DNA from: Halichondria panicea
Lineage: Eukaryota; Porifera; Demospongiae; Suberitida; Halichondriidae
Reading direction: 5' to 3'
Length of the DNA stretch: 64,000 nt
NCBI RefSeq assembly: GCF_963675165.1
Contig: NC_087378.1
Location: 4,645,205 to 4,709,204 of the forward strand
Below, piece by piece: positions 23,990 to 35,580 of this stretch. Under the pieces are notes generated by a model, which saw only the letters and a list, made by a program, of their open reading frames with translations, did no database searches and was not told where the DNA came from. Every line of letters starts with the position of its first letter. The stretch's first letter is position 1. A program made the translations under genes and the position numbers.

Positions 23990-24600
23990 GAGAAATAACT
24001 TCCATAGGATTACTCAGTAGAGCAGAAAGAAAGCAGACTAAAACAGTCAACTAGAGCACTAAAGTGCAAACCCTCGGCTGGTGACATGATTATAAAGAAA
24101 CCATGCAGTGCATTGCCATATAGTGATGTTGTTATTATAGTGATGTTGTTGTTATCTTGCACAGCAAGCAATAAAACTAAACCAGGCACACTATAGATAT
24201 GATATATGCACTGAGGATTAGGATCACAGCAAAGAAGCCTGGAGGTGCATGGAGTAGCAGTAGGAGTTAGTGACCCTGACCCTGTTCTTGGTACAGGATC
24301 ACTTCAGTTATAAGTGTTCAAGCTACATTTTGCTCGCTTTTTCGCTTTTATTAGACAACGTAGACAACGAAGCTTTTAACATCGAAAGCTGCCACTATCA
24401 AAAGTACTAACTTGTTGTATGGAGGCACATCAAAGCTTGTTCAAGCTTCTTAGCTTTTGCTCGACAAAGAAGCTTTAACACTGCCACTATTTAAACCAAG
24501 ATATTGTTGTGTGCAGGCTATCCATGGTGAGTATATATACCTGTGACCAACAGACTACTATACCCGTGGCCGCCCACGCGCGCCTCAGGTAATGAACGTT
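23990..24600 (+). repeat. Dispersed repeat family R1, copy 1
   Basis: It shares blocks CAACTAGAGCACTAAAGTGC, CCCTCGGCTGGTGACAT, GCAATAAAACTAAACCAG and the end ACAGACTACTATACCCG with 35220-35575 and, on the opposite strand, with 59695-60470. No protein is encoded. Confidence 0.75.
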
Positions 24601-25826
24601 GTTCACAAGTCTCAACGTGCAGCTATAGCACGTACAGTAAGTCTTACTGTTCTATCTATGATGAAACTGAGCTAGACTACGCCTGTTGAACATAAGCGCC
24701 ACCGCACATAATTTAAGCGCTAGCTTGGGCTGAACGCAATTTTTTGTGCTGTAATTATATCAATTACGGTATAATACAGTGCATGATAGTGATGTTGTTA
24801 TCATGATATGTATGACTTGCACAGCAACTCCGGAGCAATAAAAAAAACCCACAATCGTGACGTAAGGTATTCTCCCACGCATTCAGAGTGCATTCAGAGT
24901 ACTGTACTGTACACTGTGCTGTGAGTCAGATCAGCCTAAGCTAATACTATAGACTATAGCATGTAGAAAGACACAAGAAAAGCAATCTAGACTAGTAGAT
25001 CATCTAGCTAAGCCTAAGGTATAGCTAGTTCCAGTCCTTGTCCAGCTTGCTGCAGGCAAAGTTTTATTAGTCAGCGTGGGTAGGCCATCATCTCTAGTCC
25101 TTCTACCACGGCTCTCCTTTTTCCTAACTCAACGTCTATTTCTTTCTTATTCCTCCAATTAACTTATTCCTCTAATTAATACCGTACTTTAGTAAATTGA
25201 ACGAGTGATAAAGAGAGTGATAAAGAGAACAGAACAGAAAAAAAGAAAAAGGAGAGCCTGTGTGTATTATAGGTACTTCTGACATTAAGTACCTGACATT
25301 TGCATGTGCTTTTCTTTTCCTTGCATCTTTTCCTTGCATCTGGTTGCACACACCTCCTCATCTGCTACTTAAAGTGCAAACTGCACACTGTAGTGTGCAA
25401 CCAGTTTCCCAATACGTGTGCGACAGTCACACTAATGCACCTGGTGTGGTCTGCTTTCGCAATTTTCGTTTCAAGACTTTCAGGCGATTAACCCTTTCCT
25501 TGTTGAAGCCGTCATATGACGGCCACTCTAGTGGTCATTATCAAAAATTCGCTACGCTGTAGGTACCAGCACATGCGCATTGAGCTGCTCTGTCACGTTT
25601 GCCGTTTGATAATGTTTCGTAGTACACAGCTAAATTTGATATGCCTCGTTCATGGATTCAGTCTCGCATGGGTTTTACTAAACGGATGGGAACTACTACA
25701 CGACCTCCAATCCCACCAGAACTGTACAAGGAATGTTAATGGAGTACTTGAGGGGCATCAAGGACAAAATAAAGAAGTTCAATATTCCTGTGCTTAATGC
25801 CGACCAAACTCTATCATCTTATATTC
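24601..25826. other. No gene; truncated piggyBac-like end at 25487-25600
   Basis: From 25487 the sequence TTAACCCTTTCC and AGCCGTCATATGACGGCCAC is the inverted equivalent of the end at 43930-44072. Otherwise AT-rich non-coding sequence; a pyrimidine-rich stretch lies near 25300. Confidence 0.5.
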
Positions 25827-26531
25827 TCTGCGCACTTAAGGCCCGGGTCCAGATTTCAACACCAAAATTTACACTATGTTCATACTGCTGTATTATTTGC
25901 AATATACAGTGTATGCTGCATTAAAATGATCCAAAATAAAGCTCAATGTTTTCTTTTTCCAAAAAACTAATTAGCTTAATTCAATTATGCTAATTAGTCC
26001 CATAAATGGTGATGACGTCATGGCACTTTCAGAAAGAGAAGTGCAAATACGGCGTTGAAGATGCCAAGATCAAGCTTCAAAAACAAGGCTAGATGAACAT
26101 CTCATAGCTAGGTACTAGTATCCTTGATGGGAAGAGTAGGAGTTATTGTATTCTTGAGATACACAAAATAGCCTACCTCTAGAGTGGCTGTCAGAGCTAA
26201 AGAAGCTAGCATAGCTAAGAAAGTTTTGGACATTTTTACTTCCCATCAAGGAAACATAATCATAACAACATACTCTATCTTTTGAGGGCCTAAACAGCTA
26301 CTCTTACCTTGTTTAAGTCCGCCGTATTTGTTGCCAAAGATAATCTATAATAGTTCTAGCAGCTAGCTAAGCAAATACATTGACCTTATGACGTCACATG
26401 CAATGAATAACATTAATAAACATTATGAATCTCATTAACACTACATGATCTACATGATCTACATAAAATGTTGGCAATGAATAAAATTAATCTTATCAGT
26501 GCCTGACCCAGGCCTTAACTGCGCAGAGTTT
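25827..26531. mobile_element. ~705-bp TIR element in the left arm
   Basis: The left end CTCTGCGCACTTAAGGCCCG pairs with the right end GGCCTTAACTGCGCAGAG. There is no coding sequence inside. Other copies are at 32766-33484 and, internally deleted, at 44073-44412. Confidence 0.8.
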
Positions 26532-26548
26532 CTGTTGGAAAGATAACG

Positions 26549-27198
26549 ATGGCCAAGAGTGGATCAAAATCAATGTTTAACTGATAAGCGTAATATTTTT
26601 GTTGTTACCTTGGCTGGTGATTTTTTTTGCCACTACAAATTATATATCAAGGAAAGACTACAGAAACATTGGTCCAACGAGACAGAAACTCTGAAATTGA
26701 TAGATGAAGTGATTAATCCTTACGTGGTAAAGAAGAGAGCAGAGTTGAAACTAGACCTAACACAAAAGGCCTTGGTTATATGGGATATGATAAAAGTAAT
26801 GGAAAAGTTGCATTCGTTACATTGTGAATTTGTTCCTATACCTGCCAACATGACATATATTTCAGCCTCTGGATCTAACGAGGCTGGATTTAACTGTGAA
26901 TGGATCATCAAAGAATTATATGAAAAATAAATTCATTACCTACTATAGTGACGCTGTCAAAAAACAACTTGATGATGGAAAAGCTCTGGATGATATTGAT
27001 GTGGATTTTAAGTTGACTACCATGAAGCCACTACATGCTCAGTGGCTTGTGAGTATGTATAACTTCTTCACTACAGAGAAGGGAGCACGTATAATTTTAA
27101 AAGGATGGAAGAAGGCAGAAATAGTTGGCATTGTGGATGAAAGTATAACTATTCCAAGTGAAGACCCTTTTATTACCATATACACCAATACTAGTTAA
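26549..27198 (+). pseudogene. DDE_1 (pogo/Tigger-like) transposase, C-terminal part, dead
   Basis: After a start MAKSGSKSM and a 13-bp insertion, the reading IYIKERLQKHWSNETETLKL, TQKALVIWDMIKV and EFVPIPANMTYI matches the middle of DDE_1 transposases. In another frame from 26896 comes KPLHAQWLVSMYNFF and GARIILKGWKKAEI, the typical tail, ending in TAG at 27196. The N-terminal HTH domains and most of the catalytic core are missing. The insertion and the frame change make it non-functional. The right-arm copy lacks the 13-bp insertion. Confidence 0.75.
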
Positions 27199-27419
27199 TT
27201 CTACTGTACTGTATTTCTGTGCTCACTTATCACCTGCATAGGAAACATGATAACATTAATTAATACAATGTCATTTCAATTTCATAGACTGGCGACGCCG
27301 CCCTCGGCGCGTGTAGCTACACGCGCTCGAGGTCATTTCAAATCGCTAAAATTAGTACCCGCCAAATGCAGTATCTCAGCAAACCGCTAAAATTAGTACC
27401 AGCCAATAATACCAACCTT
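27199..27419. other. Non-coding; repeated TCGCTAAAATTAGTACC block
   Basis: Two copies of a block including CGCTAAAATTAGTACC lie near 27343 and 27388. A small CG-rich hairpin-like segment (CGCGTGTAGCTACACGCG) sits at 27309-27327. Confidence 0.55.
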
Positions 27420-28571
27420 AAGCCGTGATGATAATTATGGTAGGGATATAATTATAACTGCATGATTGGTTAATGCAACAACTGAAGAAGTTAAGGGTCA
27501 GTATAATCACTGATGGGGGGGGAAAGGTTTGAGATGGGTCGTACGCTGGAGATGGTGTTTGATACGATGAATGTGGTATGTAGCTGGTGCTGGAGTGAGG
27601 AAACGAAGGAGGACTACTAACCATGTTCATGTTCATCATTGTTCATCATCTGAGACATAAAACCCATCATCATGTTTGCATGCGTTCCTCGTGATTTCGC
27701 TCCTCTTGCCTCTCTTGCCTCCTTTTCCTCTCAATTTCTGCCTCTAGCTTCACTCTCTTCAGTTCCCTCTCTTCTGCCTTCTCCTCCATATCACAAATGA
27801 TTGTGATGAGCTCTGAAGAGGTGCTCGACTTAGTGGAGCGTTTTCTTTTTTGTGCTATACATTAATTGAAAACAAACAATGTTATCATTCCAAACACCTA
27901 GGTAATGAAGCAGGCGTAGGGTACCTCCTTCAATTACTAGATCACTATCATGAGTCCCACCTCCACCACCTGCTATATCTTCACCGTGCGAGTAATCTTG
28001 TGCAACCAAATATAATTATTACGTCAAGTGCTTAAACATTATACCTTCAGTGTCATGCGCTAGTGAATGTTGTGGTTGAGACACACCAGAATCAACCTAC
28101 ATTAAAGCACTGGGCAATGCTGCAGTTGAGTATATTCCACACTACAATAGCTATATACCATTACAATAGCTATATATATACACGTACATGCATGTAGATT
28201 ATAGCGTGGTTCCCTTACCATCGGTAGTATCAGTATTGCTGTGGAGGTTTTGATGCTGCTCTTGTGTCCTCATAAAAAGGACAGGTTGACCTGCCCTGAC
28301 CAGTTATTCGATTATTGTCTTTAACCTAGCTATAGTAATACCTTTCTATACCTTTCTATACTTGTTGTGTGAGGTTCTTTATTTTAGTCCTACATTGCTC
28401 CCAAGTCCAGTTGTATCCAAGGTCTTGGAGATCTCTAGACACTTTCAGGAAGATGTCTCTGTTCCTCTTTACAGAGTCTAGCTTGCTCTGGACATCCCAT
28501 ATAGCGCGTGTAGCCTCGCTGTCCCAACCACAAGCACTGCTCTTCCTCTTCTGCTGCATCTCCATGGCCAT
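27420..28571 (-). pseudogene. Myb/SANT-like (trihelix) gene, several exons, frameshifted
   Basis: Exon 1 (28571-28362) encodes WDSEATRAIWDVQSKLDSV, FLKVSRDLQDLG and WTWEQCRTKIKNL, a Myb/SANT-like trihelix DNA-binding domain like those beside PIF/Harbinger transposases. Short Gln/His-rich exons may lie near 28270-28215 and 28095-28045. The last exon (27851-27420) starts with a basic patch (QKRKRSTKS), then a Glu/Arg-rich coiled coil (EEKAEERELKRVKLEAEI), then a Pro/Ser/Tyr-rich tail. Between coil and tail the frame is lost near 27670 and again near 27640 in an ATG-repeat tract. The same lesions occur in the partial copy at 31600-31875. The role would be DNA binding at transposon ends. Confidence 0.65.
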
Positions 28572-29369
28572 GTCTGCCTAATCTAGTAGATCTATAGCTA
28601 GCTAGAGCACCTGCACGTGCAAGGCTGCATAAAAATTCATTGATAATACTGTGCAATGCGCATTCAATCCTCCTCTGGGATTGGGTCAAAGCAGTTGTAA
28701 TTCGAATTCGCGCAATGCGCATTGGGTGTGGACACACTCAATTCAGTTTGAGTGTGGACAGGCCTTAATATGGCTGGACGATTGAAAAACTCACTGGGCC
28801 ACATGAATGAAGCATTTGCTCGCTGAAGGAGCAGAACCTGCTGCCTTTGAGAAGAAGGCATTTTCGACCTGGTGACCTATGCTGAGCGGCACAAGAATGC
28901 TCATATGTGAGAGATTTGCACAATCATACTCCAACCTGGAAGAGGAAAGATGTACAGCTACGAAACTACGAAGTCCAGACAATACGTCAGCTGGAGGCCC
29001 TCAGATTGATTGTGACAGGCACAGCTGGCACAGGGATGCGCTGTTAGGTGACACCCTCAAGGTCTCCACTTGGGGTCTCCGCTCCAAGTGGGGTAGCAAT
29101 GCAGAAGGTAAACAGATGTGCATACAACTCCTGGTTGGAAATTATCGTTGCCTATGCATTCTCGATGGATCAATGAGCACAACCTTATGAAGTTACGTAC
29201 TATAATGTCATCACAAGTTATTGTAATAATTATTATCGAGACCTGCCAATGCTTATGGATACGGGGATTAGCAATGTAAAATTAATGTAAAATTAATGTG
29301 AGTGATGTGAGTGACGTATCTTGGTCGTATATTAACCGAAGTGAATATTCGCATATTTTGTTTAAAAAA
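28572..29369. repeat. Non-coding; dispersed repeat R2 at about 29110-29260
   Basis: Blocks CAGATGTGCATACAACTCCT, CATTCTCGATGGA, TATGAAGTTACGTAC and TTATTATCGAGACCTGCCAA recur in the same order at 35865-36055. A short inverted pair (GTGTGGACACACTC and GAGTGTGGACAGG) lies at 28726-28763. The 103-codon ORF at 28879 has no recognisable domain. Confidence 0.55.
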
Positions 29370-30143
29370 TTTATAACTCATGAACCGTATATTAAAAACA
29401 CTTGTAACAAAGTTCCACAGGTAGACTGTCGCATCATCATTGTTGCCTAGCAACCAACCAACCACCACCCCACAAATAACAATTGTTAACAAAAATACAA
29501 TTGTTAACAAAAATTCATCAAAGTGACTGAACACATGATATAAGTGTTCAGAATGTTCTCACGGTGACTCAGGACTCAATCAGGATCTGCAGAAACTTGT
29601 ATTTGAGGTTCTATCGGCAGACGCCCTTTTCCCGGGAAATATTTTCTTCGCCTACACACAGGTTTACAAGTGGCTCATGATGTCCACTGTTGTACTAACT
29701 AGCCTAAACAAACCTATAGAAGCTACAAATGCTACTCTATAGTGACTTACCAGGTTCAGGAAGATGGTCCACCTCAAGTGCGTCTTCCTCAGGATTCTCA
29801 GGCTCTTTCTTTTTAGCTTGACCTCTCTGAAAGGAAGCTTCCTACCTAGCTATGATCCCAGTCACTGTCCTCTCACTCATACTCATAGGCATCGATATTC
29901 TATTCTCACTCTCTAGCTTCCCTAGAACCTCCCTGAAGTTGTACTACGAAGAACGGTCACTTTTCTTTCAACGATTCTGATTGAACCGTACCTCGAAGCA
30001 AAATATTAAAAATACCACGTGGAAGAGCAGCTCAATGTGCATGTGCTGGTACCTGCAGTGTGCGCATAGCTCCAACACAGCTTGCACAATGACTTTTTGA
30101 AATTTATCAGTAGCCATGCCGACTATAGCGGGGAAAGGGTTAA
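29370..30143. mobile_element. piggyBac-like non-autonomous element, right-end copy
   Basis: The right end reads GGGGAAAGGGTTAA and the body is collinear with 43330-44072 (CAGACGCCCTTTTCC, TTACAAG and GTGGCTCATGATGTCCACTG). The left end of the family, TTAACCCTTTCCC, is preserved at 42645-42656 in inverse orientation. TTAA at both ends with a CCCTTTCCC inverted repeat is the signature of piggyBac-type elements. No transposase is visible. Confidence 0.65.
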
Positions 30144-30387
30144 ACGACGACGAATGTGTGTTGTCATTGCGTATCTATGAGAGCAGCTCAGCTGCAAATG
30201 CTGACTATGTAGGTATAACACCATAGATACATAATTATGCTTCAGTGCGCATGCGCATGCCCACTTGCAAATTATATACATTAGACCAAATTATTCAGCT
30301 GTATGTGGTAACACATACATTTAACGGAACGTTCTGCCGTTCTGCCGCTGTCCTCCGGAGACGACCCCCACTAGAAATCTATGGGCG
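30144..30387. repeat. Dispersed repeat R2, second part
   Basis: AAACGACGACGAATG, GCAGCTCAGCTG and GTGCGCATGCGCATGCCCAC recur at 36095-36215. Together with 29110-29260 this suggests that the piggyBac-like element landed inside an R2 copy. Confidence 0.55.
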
Positions 30388-31342
30388 AACAACTAGGCCT
30401 GGTACTAGTTGTCTGCGCATGCGTCAGTCGTTCGTCAGATTCTGACGAATGGATATTCTCGTTCACTTTCGTGACATTTATATTCGTGTACTATCGTGTA
30501 CTAGAAGTCAGTTTTATCATTATTGGAATCGGCTCTTAGCTGAAGCTTCTCTCTTCTCTGAAGCTTAGAAAACATTGACTGAACAACAAGGGAAGAGGTA
30601 TAAAGCTTTGTCAAGCTTGTTAAGGTCAGATATTTTTGTTTTTTGTGTGGGCCCTATGCTATTCAAGTCTTGTTCATGTTTGGTAAGATATATCTATATC
30701 TAGGTAGACTATAGTATCATCATTAATAATATGGTGGATCAAGTGAAGAGTGTGACTTGGTGCTGCCATCATCAGCTAGTCGACAATGACACTATAACTT
30801 GTTTAACTTGTTTAATACGATATGTATAGATCTACACTATAGATCTACACGTATTTAGAATGTCTACTTCTCTGTACAGGAGCAATGCTCTTGGCTATAC
30901 TAACGGACGAGACTGGACAGTTTAAGGTAAGGGTTTAACCGTGTTTGGTTTCTTTTAATATTGTCCTATACTTACAGGACTGGAGTATGACCTGCTCGTT
31001 CGAGCGTTGGTGGGTAGCTCAGAGGCATCTACGTTTTCTTAAGCAAAGTTTAACTGAGTTACGAGTTGGGGCATAGAATCAGAGAAGTCCAGCAGCCTGC
31101 TAAATCACGTAATTTGAAGGCATTCAATCATCTTGAAGTTGCCCTGGGTCACTGTAATCGTGCTGCAGCACAACTGGCAACTCCCCAGGCCCTTGTGAAG
31201 CAGCTCCCTCTATGTGCATCTTTTGTGCTCACTCTGTGCATTTTCTGTGTACAAATTTCGATTATAAATATTTTTGCCGACCAACAAATACAATATGAAA
31301 ATTTGACCCATGCGCAGACAACTAGTACCAGGCCTAGTTGTT
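30388..31342. mobile_element. ~955-bp element with ~33-bp TIRs
   Basis: AACAACTAGGCCTGGTACTA followed by GTTGTCTGCGCATG at the left is matched as reverse complement at 31309-31342. Inside, 30882-30927 (MLLAILTDETGQFK) joins in frame to 30979-31073 (DWSMTCSFERWWVAQRHLRF, ending in TAG) through GT-AG sites; this 46-residue product is unrecognised and may be chance. Confidence 0.65.
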
Positions 31343-32094
31343 TGCCTAACCGTTATAAAAGCGAAAACTCGGCCTGGGATCGAGGCTAGTACCGAACAGA
31401 AGTAATTAACATTAATTATAATTATAGCACTCTATATCATTTGTTAGTACATAATTCTTTCCCCTGTTCTTTAAACAAACGTTTATGCGCACCTACAGTG
31501 CTGCATCAAAACACCTGTACTGCTCCCCCATCACACCTTGTGTCACCCTAGTAAGTGTCACCCTAGTAATTTATACCTGCATGTATGGCAGAGGAGCGAA
31601 ATCACGAGGAACGCATGCAAACATGATGATGGGTTTTATGTCTCAGATGATGAACAATGATGAACATGAACATGGTTAGTAGTCCTCCTTCGTTTCCTCA
31701 CTCCAGCACCAGCTACATACCACATTCATCGTATCAAACACCATCTCCAGCGTACGACCCATCTCAAACCTTTCCCCCCCCATCAGTGATTATACTGACC
31801 CTTAACTTCTTCAGTTGTTGCATTAACCAATCATGCAATAATTATATCCCTACCATAATTATCATCACGGCTTAAGGTTGGTATTATTGGCGGGTACTAA
31901 TTTTAGCGGTTTGCTGAGATACTGCATTTGGCGGGTACTAATTTTAGCGATTTGAAATGACCTCGAGCGCGTGTAGCTACACGCGCCGAGGGCGGCGTCG
32001 CCAGTCTATGAAATTGAAATGACATTGTATTAATTAATGTTATCATGTTTCCTATGCAGGTGATAAGTGAGCACAGAAATACAGTACAGTAGAA

Positions 32095-32745
32095 TTAACT
32101 AGTATTGGTGTATATGGTATTAAAAGGGTCTTCACTTGGAATAGTTATACTTTCATCCACAATGCCAACTATTTCTGCCTTCTTCCATCCTTTTAAAATT
32201 ATATGTGCTCCCTTCTCTGTAGTGAAGAAGTTATACATACTCACAAGCCACTGAGCATGTAGTGGCTTCATGGTAGTCAACTTAAAATCCACATCAATAT
32301 CATCCAGAGCTTTTCCATCATCAAGTTGTTTTTTGACAGCGTCACTATAGTAGGTAATGAATTTATTTTTCATATAATTCTTTGATGATCCATTCACAGT
32401 TAGATCCAGCCTCGTTAGATCCAGAGGCTGAAATATATGCGTCGCGTCATGTTGGCAGGTATAGGAACAAATTCACAATGTAACGAATGCAACTTTTCCA
32501 TTACTTTTATCATATCCCATATAACCAAGGCCTTTTGTGTTAGGTCTAGTTTCAACTCTGCTCTCTGCTCTCTTCTTTACCACGTAAGGATTAATCACTT
32601 CATCTATCAATTTCAGAGTTTCTGTCTCGTTGGACCAATGTTTCTGTAGTCTTTCCTTGATATATAATTTGTAGTGGCAAAAAAAATCACCAGCCAAGGT
32701 AACAACAAAAATATTACGCATTGATTTTGATCCACTCTTGGCCAT
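32095..32745 (-). pseudogene. DDE_1 (pogo/Tigger-like) transposase, second copy, dead
   Basis: Same protein remnant as at 26549-27198. Here MAKSGSKSM runs straight into RNIFVVTLAGDFFCHYK without the 13-bp insertion, but an 8-bp duplication (GAGCAGAG) near 32565 breaks the frame after VVKKRAES. The C-terminal piece with KPLHAQWLVSMYNFF is again in another frame. Each arm has acquired its own lesion since duplication. Confidence 0.75.
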
Positions 32746-32765
32746 CGTTATCTTTCCAACAGAAA

Positions 32766-33484
32766 CTCTGCGCAGTTAAGGCCTGGGTCAGGCACTGATA
32801 AGATTAATTTTATTCATTGCCAACATTTTATGTAGATCATGTAGATCATGTAGTGTTAATGAGATTCATAATGTTTACTAATGTTATTCATTGCACGTGA
32901 CGTCATAAGGTCAATGTATTTGCTTAGCTAGCTGCTAGAACTATTATAGATTATCTTTGGCAACAAATACGGCGGACTTAAACAAGGTAAGAGTAGCTGT
33001 TTAGGCCCTCAAAAGATAGAGTATGTTGTTATGATTATGTTTCCTTGATGGGAAGTAAAAATGTCCAAAACTTTCTTAGCTATGCTAGCTTCTTTAGCTC
33101 TGACACAGCCACTCTAGAGGTAGGCTATTTTGTGTATCTCAAGAATACAATAACTCCTACTCTTCCCATCAAGGATACTAGTACCTAGCTATGAGATGTT
33201 CATCTAGCCTTGTTTTTGAAGCTTGATCTTGGCATCTTCAACGCCGTATTTGCACTTCTCTTTCTGAAAGTGCCATGACGTCATCACCATTTATGGGACT
33301 AATTAGCATACTAATTAGCATAATTGAATTAAGCTAATTAGTTTTTTGGAAAAAGAAAACATTGAGCTTCATTTTGGATCATTTTGATGCAGCATACACT
33401 GTATATTGCAAATAATACAGCAGTATGAACATAGTGTAAATTTTGGTGTTAAAATCTGGACCCGGGCCTTAAGTGCGCAGAGCT
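32766..33484. mobile_element. TIR element, copy 2 (right arm)
   Basis: Inverted copy of 25827-26531 with the same CTCTGCGCA-type ends. Confidence 0.8.
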
Positions 33485-35219
33485 TGACTAGCCTTTCTTA
33501 AGTTTGAATTGTGCGTGGCATGTTGTCAAAGTGTTGCATGCATGTAATTATTACTTTACATGTGAAAAAAAGCAGAGTGACAATTTCTTGCGTCTTCTTT
33601 ACATTTATGACCTTCACACGAACATTTACTCGATCAAACTCTTGCATACTTCTCAATTCCTCGACTTCGCACCAATGCTATCAATGCTATCAACATCAGC
33701 AACTTGAAACGTACGAGACGAGACATCAATTTTCGTGTATCGCTTTGAACATCACAGTTCTCGAGAAGCATAGGCTCTGGCTGAATTCCTCTAGCTTAGA
33801 CACTATCAAAACCAACGAGTCGCTCTTCTCATCTTCTATTTTTAATTGGAGAGACTTGAGCAAGCAATGCCTCAAGACTTACATGAGTGGACGGTTCACA
33901 TGCAGCTTTCTTGGGAGTCCTCTTCTATCGGATTCTGGTGTTGGCACGTCCTCTTGGAGCGATCTTTTTGGATCTGCAGCTTGAAAATCGTGGAAGCCTT
34001 TAAATAAATCTAGTCACAGTCACAGTCACAAGGAACAGTCACAAGGATCAGCAGGTTTGCTGGATTGTAGGATTGTACCCTACCGCATTGTACTCTACAT
34101 AAAATTGAGGAGTCACTGTAGACGTAGTTGCAATGGACCAACCAGATTGCAGGATTTACCCTACCGCATTGTACGATTTTATAACCGTTGTGCTCATTTC
34201 TGATCAACAATCTCAAACCTACCAGCAGTATAAAAGCTGTGATAAAAGCAGCACTGCAGTGCAGACTAGCTGGTATCAAGTCCAGCTTTTTTACAGAGCC
34301 AGGAATAGTGAAGACTGTAGGAATCAGAGAGGCAGAACTTTTGTTTCAAGAAGAAAGGATTAAGTTAAGAATCTGAGATTTGAATCTAGAAGATATGACA
34401 GAATAAAGGCTGGTATGAGAAAAAAGACAGAATGCGACACAAGCGAGAGGTAGAAAGAAAAGAGGGAAGAGGAAATGGGAAGAGAAAGAGACTGACAATA
34501 AGTCAATAATTATGTACAAATTCATCACCCATTGAACTGAACCAATTATGTAGCTGATCTGTTAAAGAATTCTTTATGTCACATTTTGTTTGGAAATCTA
34601 GCAATTTTTTGCACACGGTATTTCCAATGCCAACAATTCTTAAATGAAATAAAGGGATCTGTGTACAGAAAAGTAACCTCAGAACCAAGGTAGTTTATCA
34701 TCACGGACAAAAAAAAGCAGGTTGGCTTTTTTTGGCATATCTTTGTCTGGTCGTCTTGGTTGGTTGGCCATGGTTGGCCATGCATATATTATATATAAGT
34801 CTTTGTCGGCAAATCTTTGTCTTGGTTGGTTAGCCGTGCATATATAGGCCAACCAACTCTTCTCTTGGTGTATGGTAAACTTCTCTTGTTCGTGTCAATG
34901 AGAGAAGTTATGTTATCAGGTGCATGCGAAGCATCACGTCGAGCGTCGAGGTCACCAATTTAGTAGTTTAGTTACTAATAATATTTCATTCCAAATTCTT
35001 GTCCACAAACATAAAGTGACCACAAACATAAAGTGACGTGAATGTATGATACAGGTGTGTGATGATACAGGTGTGTGCGTAAGAGGCTAACAAAAGAATC
35101 ACAAAAAAGAGATGAATAAAGTAGTAGCGCATTGCGTGATTAAATTCTATTGCGTATTGCGTATTACGTAACATGATATAATAACGGAAAACTGGTAAAG
35201 GTGACTACAGAAATAGGTG
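33485..35219. other. No firm gene; short tandem and direct repeats
   Basis: On the minus strand 33980-33872 is open with a good donor (CAT|GTAAGT) and reads DPKRSLQEDVPTPESDRRGL; unrecognised. A direct repeat with CCCTACCGCATTGTAC occurs at 34080-34095 and 34159-34174. CTTTGTC and TTGGTTGGT blocks repeat at 34740-34860. A 157-codon ORF at 33511 lacks any domain. Confidence 0.35.
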
Positions 35220-35580
35220 ACTACAAAAATCAACTAGAGCACTGACCCTCGGCTGGTGACATAAAGAAACCAGAAGAGTGATTAATGCAGTGCATGTAGC
35301 ATGTATGCATGTATGACTACTCAAGAGCAATAAAACTAAACCAGACTTGGAGGCATGCTGAAACATTTGAGTGGTACATGCTTTGAGTGGTACATGTCAC
35401 ATTAGACATGCACTGTGGATAGGGATGACAGCAAAGAAGCCTGGAGCTTAGACTTAGAGAGGTATGGCTCCTGCCAGGCTGGAGTATAGGATCCAGAGTC
35501 AGCCAACAAACAGACCAACAGACTACTATACCCGCTGGCCGCGGCACGGCCTCGGGTAATAATGGTCTGATGCTGACACG
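35220..35580 (+). repeat. Dispersed repeat R1, copy 2
   Basis: Collinear with 23990-24600: CAACTAGAGCACT, CCCTCGGCTGGTGACAT, AATAAAACTAAACCAG, AGCAAAGAAGCCTGGAG and ACAGACTACTATACCCG. Confidence 0.75.

Larger units (their letters stand above)
25827..27708. repeat. Left arm of a ~1.88-kb inverted duplication
   Basis: This segment is repeated in inverse orientation at 31593-33484 with high identity over its whole length. It contains a TIR element, a dead DDE_1 transposase, a repeated TCGCTAAAATTAGTACC block and the end of the last exon of the Myb/SANT gene. The arm ends inside that exon, whose sequence continues only here, so the left arm is the source and the right arm the copy. Confidence 0.9.
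31593..33484. repeat. Right arm of the ~1.88-kb inverted duplication
   Basis: Reverse complement of 25827-27708. It begins abruptly within the Myb/SANT last exon (GAGGAGCGAAATCACGAGG) and ends at CTCTGCGCACTTAAGG read on the minus strand, exactly the outer end of the TIR element. The spacer between arms is about 3.9 kb. Confidence 0.9.

Noticed and set aside
31066..31389. 107-codon ORF inside the 955-bp TIR element
   Set aside because: It lacks an ATG start, runs through the right TIR and shows no domain.
33511..33984. 157-codon ORF
   Set aside because: Codon use and composition look random, no domain, and it overlaps the end of a repeat arm region.
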